Below, in pieces: positions 1 to 7,312 of a stretch of DNA of 13,109 nucleotides (positions are counted from its first letter, which is position 1; the number at the start of each line of letters is the position of its first letter). The position numbers and the translations under genes are program-made. The stretch comes from a bacterium (GTDB lineage: Bacteria > UBP15 > UBA6099): contig JAKQBV010000595.1 of NCBI GenBank assembly GCA_029573925.1, forward strand, positions 1-13,109. The letters are read 5' to 3'. The notes beneath the pieces were generated by a model. That model had not been told where the DNA came from. It saw only the letters and a list, made by a program, of their open reading frames with translations, and made no database searches.

Positions 1-130
1 CCAAGTTTAAGGTCACGCCGCCGTTGGCGAAGCTTTTTTCCTCGTAATTCTTGTTCGCCTTATCGAGCCAGTGTTTCGTGTACTCGATGTGTTTAAGAAT
101 TTTGTCGGTGTCGACGTCTTGGTGGTTCAT
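1..130 (-). CDS. Small hypothetical protein, C-terminus cut by window edge
   Basis: This open frame begins at an ATG whose complement lies at 128-130 and runs off the left edge, giving 43 residues that start MNHQDVDTDKILKHIEYTKH. A purine-rich stretch (GGGGGAAC) lies just upstream as a possible ribosome site, and a promoter-like pair sits at 173-202. The peptide is hydrophilic and rich in Lys, Asp, Glu and Asn. It has no signal peptide or membrane segment and looks helical. I do not recognise the family. It is on the same strand as the sigma factor gene and 163 bases downstream of it, but has its own likely promoter. The start and strand are reasonably supported; the function is unknown. Confidence 0.6.
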   Translation of the reverse strand, partial: MNHQDVDTDKILKHIEYTKHWLDKANKNYEEKSFANGGVTLNL

Positions 131-172
131 TTCCGTTCCCCCGTTTACTGCTCTTCTAATAGTAGTTCTGCT

Positions 173-202
173 TTTATAACTAATATCAGCTAAATAAATC
201 AA
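173..202 (-). promoter_or_regulatory. Candidate sigma-70 promoter for the small partial gene
   Basis: On the minus strand TTGATT (202-197) and TATAAA (178-173) are separated by 18 bases. This matches 4/6 and 5/6 of the vegetative consensus and lies in an AT-rich gap. Transcription would begin near 166, about 36 bases before the ATG at 130. Confidence 0.45.
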
Positions 203-237
203 AAATAACCTTGCAGTTCGGGCGAATGCGGACGGTT

Positions 238-289
238 GGCGGAATATGCATCCATATCATTCCCGATATCTCGCGATATCCGCCTTTTT
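238..289 (+). terminator. Hairpin with T-run on plus strand, downstream of the sigma gene
   Basis: GGCGGAATAT (238-247) can pair with ATATCCGCC (276-284) with one bulged base. The right arm is followed by five T (285-289). Inside lies a second inverted repeat, GATATC (265-270) and GATATC (275-280), which competes for the same bases. The T-run is on the plus strand, so as an intrinsic terminator it would stop transcription running into the sigma gene from its 3' end. On the minus strand the stem has no T-run and would be a poor terminator for the sigma gene. The loop is long (28 bases), so confidence is low. Confidence 0.3.
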
Positions 290-293
290 CGCC

Positions 294-941
294 TCATTTC
301 ATCTCTTTCATAACCCTTGTAAGCATGCCTCGCAAGCGGCGGATGCCTTTTTTCTGAAGCCTGCTCAGGTACGAATTGCTGATGCCGAGTTCTTTTGCCA
401 GATCGGTGGCTTTTTTGTCTTCGATATAAATGCCGATGACCACTTGTTTTTCTTTCTCGGTGAGACGAGAAAGGCTTTTGAGAACTACATTGAGGAGCAT
501 CTCGTCTTCGGCGAGTTTTTCGACGTTTTTGACGGTGTTCGTGGGGTCGGCGAACATGCTGGCCATGCCGAGGAGTTCCTGCATGGCTTGGGCGCCGCCG
601 TCGAGCGCGATGTCCTTATTCTTGTTCTTGTCGAGATAGTTGATGACGCGGCCCCGGATGCGGAAAGGCGCGTAGGTGGTGAACCTTATCTGTTTGTCCG
701 GGTCGAACCGTTCGACGGCCTCGATGAGGCCGACCGTCCCCTCTTGCATAAGATCAAGCATAACGTCCGGCCCGGCCTTGGCTCCGGAGACAATCTTATA
801 GACAAGGGGTTGATAGCTTTCGATTATCTTTGCTCGAGCGGCGACGCTTCCGTGGCTCTTGTACTGCTTCCAAAGTTCGGCTTCCTCGTTAGGCTCAAGA
901 CACCGAACCTTGGAGAGCTCGTTTAGATACGCTTCAATCAT
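294..941 (-). CDS. Sigma-70 family RNA polymerase sigma factor (small, sigma2-sigma4 type)
   Basis: This 215-residue protein would direct RNA polymerase to a specific promoter set. Residues 1-30 resemble region 1.2 (MIEAYLNELS then an acidic helix). Residues 35-103 are region 2, with the core-binding DLMQEG at 63-68 and the -10 binding FTTYAPFRIRGRV at 87-99. Residues 146-206 are region 4, with LSRLTEKEKQVV and a helix-turn-helix ATDLAKELGISNSYLSRLQK at 178-197. The stretch between (about 104-145) is too short and unlike a normal region 3. The ATG at 941 has a good site (TGGAGAGCC) starting within the stop of the upstream TamB-like gene, only 9 bases away. Co-transcription with TamB is therefore likely. 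It is not an obvious RpoD, and its regulon cannot be told from sequence. No anti-sigma gene is adjacent. Confidence 0.9.
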   Translation of the reverse strand: MIEAYLNELSKVRCLEPNEEAELWKQYKSHGSVAARAKIIESYQPLVYKIVSGAKAGPDVMLDLMQEGTVGLIEAVERFDPDKQIRFTTYAPFRIRGRVINYLDKNKNKDIALDGGAQAMQELLGMASMFADPTNTVKNVEKLAEDEMLLNVVLKSLSRLTEKEKQVVIGIYIEDKKATDLAKELGISNSYLSRLQKKGIRRLRGMLTRVMKEMK

Positions 942-950
942 GGCTCTCCA

Positions 951-3900
951 TCAAAACCTAAGTCGATACTCGACTTGGTAGTCGGTTTCGCTATCCTGAT
1001 CTATCCCCCACTTCAGGAAGCTGCGTTTCCTGAATTCGTACCGCAGTTCTAATAGTTCTGTTTCGTCTTCTGAGAACAGTCTTTCATAACGGATGGAAAC
1101 ACTGTCCGCGAGACGTTTTTCCAATTTTACAAGCACATCTTTGTTAGGGTCAAGGTTAATTGTAAAGTTTTCAAGGTTTACGCCCCTTTCGATGACGGAG
1201 CCGACAAATGGGGAAACAGCGCCGACGGCGAGGGTTTCAAGCGCGTCGGCGGCGGAGCGGTCGCCGGATAGGGCGTCCACCATGCCGAGCCGCATGAGTA
1301 TCTGCTCCTCGGTCAGCGGGCGGCCCGCTATGTCGTTGTCCTCATACGCCTCGAACCTCGCGCGCGGACACACCGGGACGACGATGTCGCCCGCGTCGCC
1401 CATGGCTATTGTCGGAGCGCCTATGGCGTCGGCGGCGCCGACCCCGGCGTCTCCTCCCGCAGTCCCGCACAGTTCCTGATACGCCGGATACAGCGCGATG
1501 TCCACCATCGGGCCGGACACGCGCATCGTTATCTCCGTGCCCTGCGCGTTCGCCACCGCCTCGGTATAGAATATCGGAACCACCCCGACGCCCTCGATTG
1601 TGTTGAACCCGATTATCGTCTCGGTCGTTCTGAAAGTGGTGGTGTAGAATCCGATGTGGCCGCGCGTGGCGGAAAGCCATCCTTTAAGTTGCGGCTTGTC
1701 AATGCTGCCGGACACCTGAACGCGTCCGGTCGGAGTGAGCCGCATGTTCCTCCACGCGCTCAGCGCTTGGAAGCCGTCGCCAACGACGATGTTAAGCGGC
1801 TGCGGGCCGAAATGGACGGCTAGCGCGGGTTTGGCCGGAGCGCCGCCCGCGCTGAAACTCGGTATCATGAACGAGCCGTTGTGAGCCTTGAGCGTAGGCG
1901 TCGCTCCTTCCCTGCCTCCGACATCCAGCCTGCCGGGAGAGTACCTCAGCGCTATTCCCGTCAGGGTCGCGCGCCCTTTGTATATGTTCGAATATTCCAC
2001 GTTCAGATTTTCGATATCTCCGATATCGAGCGCGGCGGTCTCGACGGATAAGCCTTTGAATTTGGCGCTGAGCGCGGCGGTCACGGCGCGGTCGCCCATC
2101 ATTCCTCGCAAATCCTGCGAGCGCAAAGAGTCCTTCGAGAATACGAGCGAGCCGTTTATGGCCGAAAGCGCGGGTTTGAGAACCGAAGCCGACAGGCCCG
2201 CGTTAAGCAGCCTGACCGCGCCTGAAAAGGACGGGTTCTCAAGCCCGCCGGAGACGCGCACGTTCTCGACCGCCGCGCGGCCCGTCACCGTTATGTCCCC
2301 GCCCAGCAGCGGGTTCAGCGGCGAGAGGTCCATCCCCGCGGAGTTCAGCGACATCGAGAACCTGTCGCCGTAGTCTTTGCTGACCGGCAACACTGCGAAT
2401 ATCGCCAGCAGGTCCGAGCCGCGTTGCGCCTGCAGGTTCTTCAGCGAAAGGGCCTTCCCGTCGAACTCGAACTGCCCCCTCATCCTGTCCATCCTGACTC
2501 CCAGCGCTGACGGCTCGGAGACGTACAGCGAGCCTTCCATCTTCTGCCTGCCGGACTCCGAAACGATGTCTATGTCGAGGTCGAGCATCCCGCTGACTGG
2601 CGCTGACACCACGCCGGAGTCGGACAGCCGCTTAAGCTCGATGCCGGTGGCGCTCACTTTGAGCAGCGACGACTCCGCGCGTTCAAGGTTGAGCTTGCCG
2701 TTCGCCTCCACTAGAGCCAGCTCGTTCTGCGCTTCGAACTTCCGTATCTCTATGGATTTGCCGATGAAGCCGCCTGAGAATTCCATTTCGTCTATCGGAT
2801 ACACGCCGAGAGCAAGCCCTTCGCCCGACAGGTCGATGGCCCCGGCAAGTTCGTCAGCGGCGGAGAACACGCGGACGCTGCCATCTATAGCGCCTGACAT
2901 TCCTCCGGGCAGGTCGATGCGCAGGGTCGCGTTTTGTCCTCCGGAGTACGCCTCCAGCCTCGCCGCCCCCTCGAACATATCCGCAAGCGTCCTCAACTCG
3001 GCTCCCGCCAGCGTCGCCGTCATGTCCAGCCCGCCTGTCTCGGCTTCGTAAGTCGCGTCTATCCTGTACCTCTCCGAGCCGCGCGACAGTTCCACTCCGT
3101 CTATCGTCACCCTGCTCGACTGCCTCAGTTCCACACCCGCGCTCTCCAACTTGAACCGCGAGCCGAGGATGTCCAGTCCGGCGGACGAAAAGCTCATCCT
3201 CGCCAGAGGCGACCTGAAAGAGCCTGTGACTGAACAGAAACCTTTTATCTTGCCGGAAACGCCGAAGTCCTTGCCCCGAGATATCTTTTCAGCCTGAATC
3301 CCGGACGCCTCGAACATCAGGTCTATGGCGTCGGGGTCCAGCAGCCCCGAAACCTTCGTCTCGCCACCGAACGCAGACACAGTGGACCCCTCGACTATCC
3401 GCAGGAACCTGTCGTATTCCATCCAGACGGCAACGCGGTCTATCTTCTCGCCGTACGCCACGATGTCCCGCGCTGACACCTTTACCGAAATCACGGGATA
3501 GTCGAAAGAGCCGGAAACGAGCGCGTCGACGTCAATGAAGCCGTCTAGGTCCGCGGGCGGCTCGAAATCGGAGCGGAAGGTGTCCGCCGCCAGCCCGGCC
3601 AGCCCGGCTACGGACGCGTCTCGCATCCTCACTTCGAGGTTCGCCGTCCTTTGCGCCAAGTCCAAGCTGCCGTCAACCACCTGAACGTTCTTTCCTGTGT
3701 GGATTTTTAGTTCGGAAAGCCTGACCACGTCAGCCGAGTACGCCACGCCGCCAGTCACTCTGTCGGCGGCCATGTCGCTGACCATTATGTCGCGGCCCTC
3801 GACGGAACCCCGGAATGTGGGAGCTGAAATAGAGCCTCCGACGGCTCCTGAAAGCTTTATCGCGCCTGCGCCGGGAATGTCCTCGCGTCTGGCGAGCGCC

Positions 3901-5567
3901 AGCGCCGTGGCCACTCTAGCCACCGCCGCGTCGACCGATATGTCCAGCGCGCCGTCCGCGCCTATTGTCCCGTCGGCAATCAGCAACTCGTCTTCCGCTT
4001 CCGCCACGAGGTTCTCGATTGTGAAAACGCCCGCCGAATGCCTGAAACTCAACGTGGCGGACACCCCGCTCGCATCCGCTATCCTCATGTCCGCGCCCCT
4101 CGCCGTGCCGAACGCGTCAGGCAGCCGCTTGGCGGAAATCCCGCCGCCTATGAACAGTTCGCCTTCCAGCAAACCGCTCGCGGGTATGCCGGGGTCGATT
4201 TCCGCCGCCGCCAACGCTTCCGCCAGCTCGAATCCTGAGAACTCGACGGCCGCATTCACTGTCGGAACGCCGCCGGGAACTATGACCGCGGTTCCGCGCG
4301 CCTCCAGCGACCCGCTTGGACCGCTCGCGTCAAATCCGTATTCCGCTCTTTCGCCGTCGTACGCCAACTGGCCTTCCAGACTGTCGAATGAAAGTCCGCG
4401 ATACTCGACGCCCGTCGCCGCCGCCCACGCGGAGACCGCCGGAGCGCCGCCCCCGAGCTTTAGATAGGCGAACCCGTCCGCCCGCCCCGCCGGGATGTGG
4501 CCCGCCGGAACGGATAAAGCCGCAGCCGCCATCCCAAGCGAAACCCCCTTGAAACTCGCCCTGCCGTTGAATTCAAGGTTGCCGCCAAGCAACGCCGCGC
4601 CGGTCGCCCTGAACTCCCCTCCGTGCATCGAGAACCCGGCCCGCTCTATTGCCGCCGCCGTCTCCGAATATGTCGCCCTGCCTCTTATGTCGGTTATTTC
4701 ATGCGCGCCGTCCGCGGTGGTCAGCCACGCGTCCGACACCTCGATCTCTCCGCCCCAAGAGTAACGGGGCGGATTCCCGACTGTGGTGTATGTCGACGTC
4801 GCGCGGAACGTCAGGACGTCCGCATTGCCTCCGACCCGCGCGCCCTTCAGCCCCGCGATTTCCGCGACCATCGCCAGCGGCGCTCCGGTCAGCTTCGTGT
4901 CCAGCCGCCACCCAGCCCGCAGGTCGAACTCGAATTCCGCCTCCAGCGCGTCCGCGAGGCTCGCGTCGGTGGAACGTATCTTTATGGCGATAACCCGCTC
5001 GCCTCTCAACTCCACTGTTCCCTCGAAGTCCATGAGCGCGGCGGCGCGCACTGGCAACGGAGCCTCGTCGAACGCGTCCGTAAACTCCAGAAATCCGTTT
5101 CTGATTATTATCGGGAAATCCGGCATGGCCGCTTCCGCGCCCCCGCCGCCGCCGGATATCAGCGCGTCGAAGTTGAATGATCCGTCGTCGAGCCTCCGTA
5201 TGCATATCCGGGGCGATTCGAGCGACACTTTTCGCACGATGTTGGCCGGGCTGCCCTTGTCCTTCAGCAGCCGCGCAAGGCTCAGCGTCGCGGTTATCTT
5301 CTCGATGGAAACCATCGGGTCTTCCTCGGAACCCAGCCTCGCTCCGTCTATCACTATCTGCCCGAAATAATTTATCCTGACTTTGCCGATGGCCAACGGG
5401 GATTTCAGCACGCCCGAAAGGCGCGTCTCGATCTCCTTCACCGCGTGGACGGGAACTTCCATCCGGCTCAACGCGTATATCCCGACAGCCCACGACAAAG
5501 CAAAAGCCAGCGCCGCATACGCGGCGAACGCGAATAGTTTCTTTTTAAGCGACTTTTTTTTCTTCAT
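951..5567 (-). CDS. TamB-like translocation/assembly module protein (AsmA/DUF490 superfamily)
   Basis: This very large protein (1538 residues from the chosen start) is built almost wholly of short beta-strand repeats, as in TamB/YhdP-type bridge proteins that span the periplasm and help move lipids or outer-membrane proteins. A lysine-rich tail and one hydrophobic helix at about residues 10-33 form an inner-membrane anchor. An AsmA-like stretch follows (VHAVKEIETRL onward). The last 350 or so residues fit the TamB C-terminal domain, with LTEEQILMRLGM and a terminal strand ending YRLRF. E. coli TamB has about 1260 residues. I chose the ATG at 5567 because it opens directly onto the anchor. A GTG at 5624 would add 19 basic residues and has no better ribosome site; neither start has a strong one. 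A partner of the TamA/Omp85 type is not in the window. The sigma gene follows after 9 bases. Confidence 0.9.
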   Translation of the reverse strand: MKKKKSLKKKLFAFAAYAALAFALSWAVGIYALSRMEVPVHAVKEIETRLSGVLKSPLAIGKVRINYFGQIVIDGARLGSEEDPMVSIEKITATLSLARLLKDKGSPANIVRKVSLESPRICIRRLDDGSFNFDALISGGGGGAEAAMPDFPIIIRNGFLEFTDAFDEAPLPVRAAALMDFEGTVELRGERVIAIKIRSTDASLADALEAEFEFDLRAGWRLDTKLTGAPLAMVAEIAGLKGARVGGNADVLTFRATSTYTTVGNPPRYSWGGEIEVSDAWLTTADGAHEITDIRGRATYSETAAAIERAGFSMHGGEFRATGAALLGGNLEFNGRASFKGVSLGMAAAALSVPAGHIPAGRADGFAYLKLGGGAPAVSAWAAATGVEYRGLSFDSLEGQLAYDGERAEYGFDASGPSGSLEARGTAVIVPGGVPTVNAAVEFSGFELAEALAAAEIDPGIPASGLLEGELFIGGGISAKRLPDAFGTARGADMRIADASGVSATLSFRHSAGVFTIENLVAEAEDELLIADGTIGADGALDISVDAAVARVATALALARREDIPGAGAIKLSGAVGGSISAPTFRGSVEGRDIMVSDMAADRVTGGVAYSADVVRLSELKIHTGKNVQVVDGSLDLAQRTANLEVRMRDASVAGLAGLAADTFRSDFEPPADLDGFIDVDALVSGSFDYPVISVKVSARDIVAYGEKIDRVAVWMEYDRFLRIVEGSTVSAFGGETKVSGLLDPDAIDLMFEASGIQAEKISRGKDFGVSGKIKGFCSVTGSFRSPLARMSFSSAGLDILGSRFKLESAGVELRQSSRVTIDGVELSRGSERYRIDATYEAETGGLDMTATLAGAELRTLADMFEGAARLEAYSGGQNATLRIDLPGGMSGAIDGSVRVFSAADELAGAIDLSGEGLALGVYPIDEMEFSGGFIGKSIEIRKFEAQNELALVEANGKLNLERAESSLLKVSATGIELKRLSDSGVVSAPVSGMLDLDIDIVSESGRQKMEGSLYVSEPSALGVRMDRMRGQFEFDGKALSLKNLQAQRGSDLLAIFAVLPVSKDYGDRFSMSLNSAGMDLSPLNPLLGGDITVTGRAAVENVRVSGGLENPSFSGAVRLLNAGLSASVLKPALSAINGSLVFSKDSLRSQDLRGMMGDRAVTAALSAKFKGLSVETAALDIGDIENLNVEYSNIYKGRATLTGIALRYSPGRLDVGGREGATPTLKAHNGSFMIPSFSAGGAPAKPALAVHFGPQPLNIVVGDGFQALSAWRNMRLTPTGRVQVSGSIDKPQLKGWLSATRGHIGFYTTTFRTTETIIGFNTIEGVGVVPIFYTEAVANAQGTEITMRVSGPMVDIALYPAYQELCGTAGGDAGVGAADAIGAPTIAMGDAGDIVVPVCPRARFEAYEDNDIAGRPLTEEQILMRLGMVDALSGDRSAADALETLAVGAVSPFVGSVIERGVNLENFTINLDPNKDVLVKLEKRLADSVSIRYERLFSEDETELLELRYEFRKRSFLKWGIDQDSETDYQVEYRLRF

Positions 5568-5625
5568 AGTCGAGCCGTCGCCCGCGCCGCGCGCCGTTAT
5601 CCGCTCATGCGCGCGCGCAAACACA

Positions 5626-5645
5626 GGCCGCGTTGTTTCGCGGCC
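5626..5645 (-). promoter_or_regulatory. Perfect hairpin in the tamB-like leader
   Basis: GGCCGCG (5626-5632) and CGCGGCC (5639-5645) form a 7-bp perfect GC-rich stem with a six-base loop. It lies between the predicted transcription start (near 5659) and the ATG at 5567, so it would fold in the mRNA leader. No T-run follows on the minus strand, so it is more likely structural or regulatory than a terminator. It also lies directly before the alternative GTG, which argues against that start. Confidence 0.4.
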
Positions 5646-5665
5646 CTCGCCACATTAATAGAAAT

Positions 5666-5695
5666 ATTATACCGAGCATGACCCTTTTACGTTAA
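5666..5695 (-). promoter_or_regulatory. Promoter for the tamB-like/sigma operon
   Basis: On the minus strand a perfect TATAAT (5671-5666) lies 18 bases from TTAACG (5695-5690, 4/6 of TTGACA). It sits in the AT-rich gap between the divergent tamB-like and HdrD-like genes. The predicted start near 5659 gives a leader of about 92 bases. Several overlapping AT-rich hexamers on the plus strand (for example TAATAT at 5693-5698) could serve the HdrD-like gene, but none has a good -35. Confidence 0.6.
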
Positions 5696-5762
5696 TATTG
5701 AAAAAATCAAAATGGAGACGCGCGGGCGCTGTTGCCGCGCGGTTTCTCCCGGAGCGCGCGGC

Positions 5763-6962
5763 ATGACGGACAAAACCTACAACGACCCTTCCGAAGTTTT
5801 CGACTTCTCAAAGTGCGAAACCTGCGGAGAATGCCTGTCGAAATGCTCATACATGAGCCTGACCCCCAAACGCGCGGCGGCGGAGATGCGCAACCTCAAG
5901 GAAGGCCGCCCCTCTGTTGTTCTCGACTTGTGCGCGGGCTGTTGGTCGTGCGACCCGGCATGCCCGAACGGCTGCCGGCCCTATTCCCTTATCCGGACTC
6001 GCTGGGGCGAGAGATACGCCGAAAAAGGTCTGCCGGAAAAAGCGCGCAACCTCATTCCAACCGAGTTCCCCAATTTCCGCACGTCCGTCCCGCAATCGCG
6101 CGCGCAGAAATCCATCTTGGAAAAAATTAAGACCCCGCCAGACGCCGACGAAGTCCTGTTCACAGGCTGCAACACGCTCGTCATCGCCGAAACCCTCCAA
6201 TCGCGCGTGTTCGACAGCCTGCCCGCTTTCGGCTCTTTCGATTACTGCTGCGGCGAGATGTTCTACCGCATGGGCCTGTTTGATGCAGCGAGACAGTCCG
6301 CTCTCAAGATGCGACGCGTCTTCAGCGGCCTCAACGCGCGCAGAATCGTCTTCCCCTGCGCCGCCTGCATGAACATGCTCTCGAACATCTATCCTAAAGA
6401 ATTCGGCGTGAAGTTCGACTTCGAGGCCGTTCTCATAACCGACTGGTTCGCCGAAAAATTCGACTCCGGAGAACTGGAAGTCCGCGCGCCTCTCAACATG
6501 ACGGTGTCCGTTCAGGACTCGTGCCACCTGAAAACGATGGACGAGCGGATGTACGACTCGCCGCGCGCGCTGCTGAAAAGACTCGGCGCGAAGGTGGTCG
6601 AGATGAAGCTGACGAAAAAAGAGTCCGGCTGTTGCGGCGTGGCCGCCGGGTGTTCCAGATACGCGATGATAGACCTCGCCCGCGCCGGATTTCGCAGAGC
6701 CCTAGAGTCAGCCGTGCCGCGCTCCGACGCCACCGTCTGCTACTGCAACGGATGCCTGCTGACGCTGGCCGGCATTCGAAACTTCGCCCCGTGGGCCCCT
6801 ACCCCGCTCCCCCTGATACAACTCGTCCAGAAAGCCATAGGAGAAAACCCGGACCTCGGCATGTCCGCAAAACGCGCCCGGCAGGTCTTCGCCGGAATCG
6901 CCGTCGCCGCCGCCCCCGCCATGCTCTCCCGCGACCGCTTCTTCCTTTCGGAAATTAAATGA
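5763..6962 (+). CDS. HdrD/GlpC-like iron-sulfur protein: two 4Fe-4S motifs and two CCG domains
   Basis: This 399-residue protein combines an HdrC-like N-terminus with an HdrB-like C-terminus, as in HdrD, GlpC and related redox proteins. From the chosen start, two CxxCxxCxxxC clusters lie at Cys18/21/24/28 and Cys57/60/63/67 and should each bind a 4Fe-4S cluster. Two CCG domains follow: Cys136, CysCys162-163, Cys199/202, and Cys254, CysCys290-291, Cys328/331. These normally hold a non-cubane cluster or a catalytic cysteine site. The first has only 25 residues between its first Cys and the CC pair, shorter than the usual 31-39. I chose ATG 5763 because GGAG lies 8 bases upstream; ATG 5712 has no ribosome site and adds 17 residues unlike the family. 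Its substrate and electron partners cannot be told. No HdrA, flavoprotein or hydrogenase gene is adjacent. Confidence 0.87.
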   Translation: MTDKTYNDPSEVFDFSKCETCGECLSKCSYMSLTPKRAAAEMRNLKEGRPSVVLDLCAGCWSCDPACPNGCRPYSLIRTRWGERYAEKGLPEKARNLIPTEFPNFRTSVPQSRAQKSILEKIKTPPDADEVLFTGCNTLVIAETLQSRVFDSLPAFGSFDYCCGEMFYRMGLFDAARQSALKMRRVFSGLNARRIVFPCAACMNMLSNIYPKEFGVKFDFEAVLITDWFAEKFDSGELEVRAPLNMTVSVQDSCHLKTMDERMYDSPRALLKRLGAKVVEMKLTKKESGCCGVAAGCSRYAMIDLARAGFRRALESAVPRSDATVCYCNGCLLTLAGIRNFAPWAPTPLPLIQLVQKAIGENPDLGMSAKRARQVFAGIAVAAAPAMLSRDRFFLSEIK

Positions 6963-6976
6963 ACGCGATGCGCGTT
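6962..6976 (+). other. Short hairpin overlapping the HdrD-like stop codon
   Basis: AACGCG (6962-6967) and CGCGTT (6971-6976) form a 6-bp perfect stem with a 3-base loop, starting at the last base of the stop codon. No T-run follows, so it may stabilise the mRNA end rather than terminate transcription. Confidence 0.3.
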
Positions 6977-7024
6977 ATTGACAAGTAGCAATACGAGTAA
7001 TGACGCGGCCGCCTGCGGCGGTTG

Positions 7025-7067
7025 TGGGAAACCCTTTGAAAAGGGTTGTCCCCAAACCCCTTTCCCA
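7025..7067. repeat. Three-arm palindromic element, REP-like
   Basis: GGGAAACCCTTT (7026-7037) pairs with 7040-7052, giving a 12-bp stem with one bulged base and a minimal loop. The same left arm can instead pair at a distance: TGGGAAA (7025-7031) with TTTCCCA (7061-7067). The middle arm can also pair with the ACCCC/TTT arm to its right. Such self-complementary G/C and A-tract arms in a non-coding gap resemble dispersed palindromic repeats, though only one copy of this form is visible here. Confidence 0.5.
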
Positions 7068-7135
7068 AATCTTTCACGCTTGTCGATTAATTATCAAAGA
7101 ATGGTTTATTCCCGTCTATATGCGTTTTTGCAAAT

Positions 7136-7195
7136 AAAAAGAGCCGATTTTGCGATGAACGAAGTTCAGCAAAATCGGCGTCCGAGAATTTTTTT
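7136..7195. terminator. Bidirectional intrinsic terminator between convergent genes
   Basis: GCCGATTTTGC (7143-7153) and GCAAAATCGGC (7169-7179) form a perfect 11-bp stem. The 15-base interior folds further: TGAAC (7156-7160) pairs with GTTCA (7164-7168) around a GAA loop, leaving a 2-base bulge. On the minus strand the stem runs straight into TCTTTTTATTT (7142-7132), a good terminator for the ferredoxin gene. On the plus strand seven T (7189-7195) follow after 9 bases and could serve the HdrD-like gene. The long, precise symmetry also fits a member of a dispersed palindrome family. Confidence 0.7.
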
Positions 7196-7204
7196 GGAAG
7201 GGGC

Positions 7205-7242
7205 GCGGGGAAACCTATTTTTGCAAAAAATGGTTTCCCCGC
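7205..7242. repeat. Long palindrome, second REP-like element
   Basis: GCGGGGAAACC (7205-7215) and GGTTTCCCCGC (7232-7242) form an 11-bp perfect stem. The interior (ATTTTT, GC, AAAAAAT) extends the pairing by about five to six A-T pairs past one bulge. The GGGAAACC core is shared with the element at 7025-7067, and TTTTTGCAAA (7218-7227) recurs at 7125-7134. I see no reading frame through it that looks real. From 7243 to 7312 I see nothing further. Confidence 0.55.
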
Positions 7243-7312
7243 CAACCCGCAGAAAACATTGTTAATGCTGCTTCGTTGCTATTACATAACATTGCATCGC
7301 GCGCGGAGATTG

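Noticed and set aside
246..926. 226-codon open frame on the plus strand
   Set aside because: Antisense to the clearly recognisable sigma factor gene; its composition is that of a complementary-strand shadow, with no domain seen.
4623..5493. Several overlapping frames of 185-264 codons within the tamB-like gene
   Set aside because: All lie in alternative frames of a GC-rich coding region, are rich in Arg/Pro/Ala and lack motifs; the long beta-repeat frame explains the region.
5568..5624. Upstream GTG start for the tamB-like gene
   Set aside because: It would place 19 basic residues before the membrane anchor and lies directly against a strong hairpin; the ATG at 5567 opens onto a typical anchor.
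5712..5762. Upstream ATG start for the HdrD-like gene
   Set aside because: No ribosome site, and the 17 added residues do not resemble the family; the ATG at 5763 has GGAG 8 bases upstream.
6978..7265. 95-codon open frame in the gap after the HdrD-like gene
   Set aside because: It runs through all three palindromes, has no ribosome site or recognisable motif, and is best explained as a chance frame in repeats.
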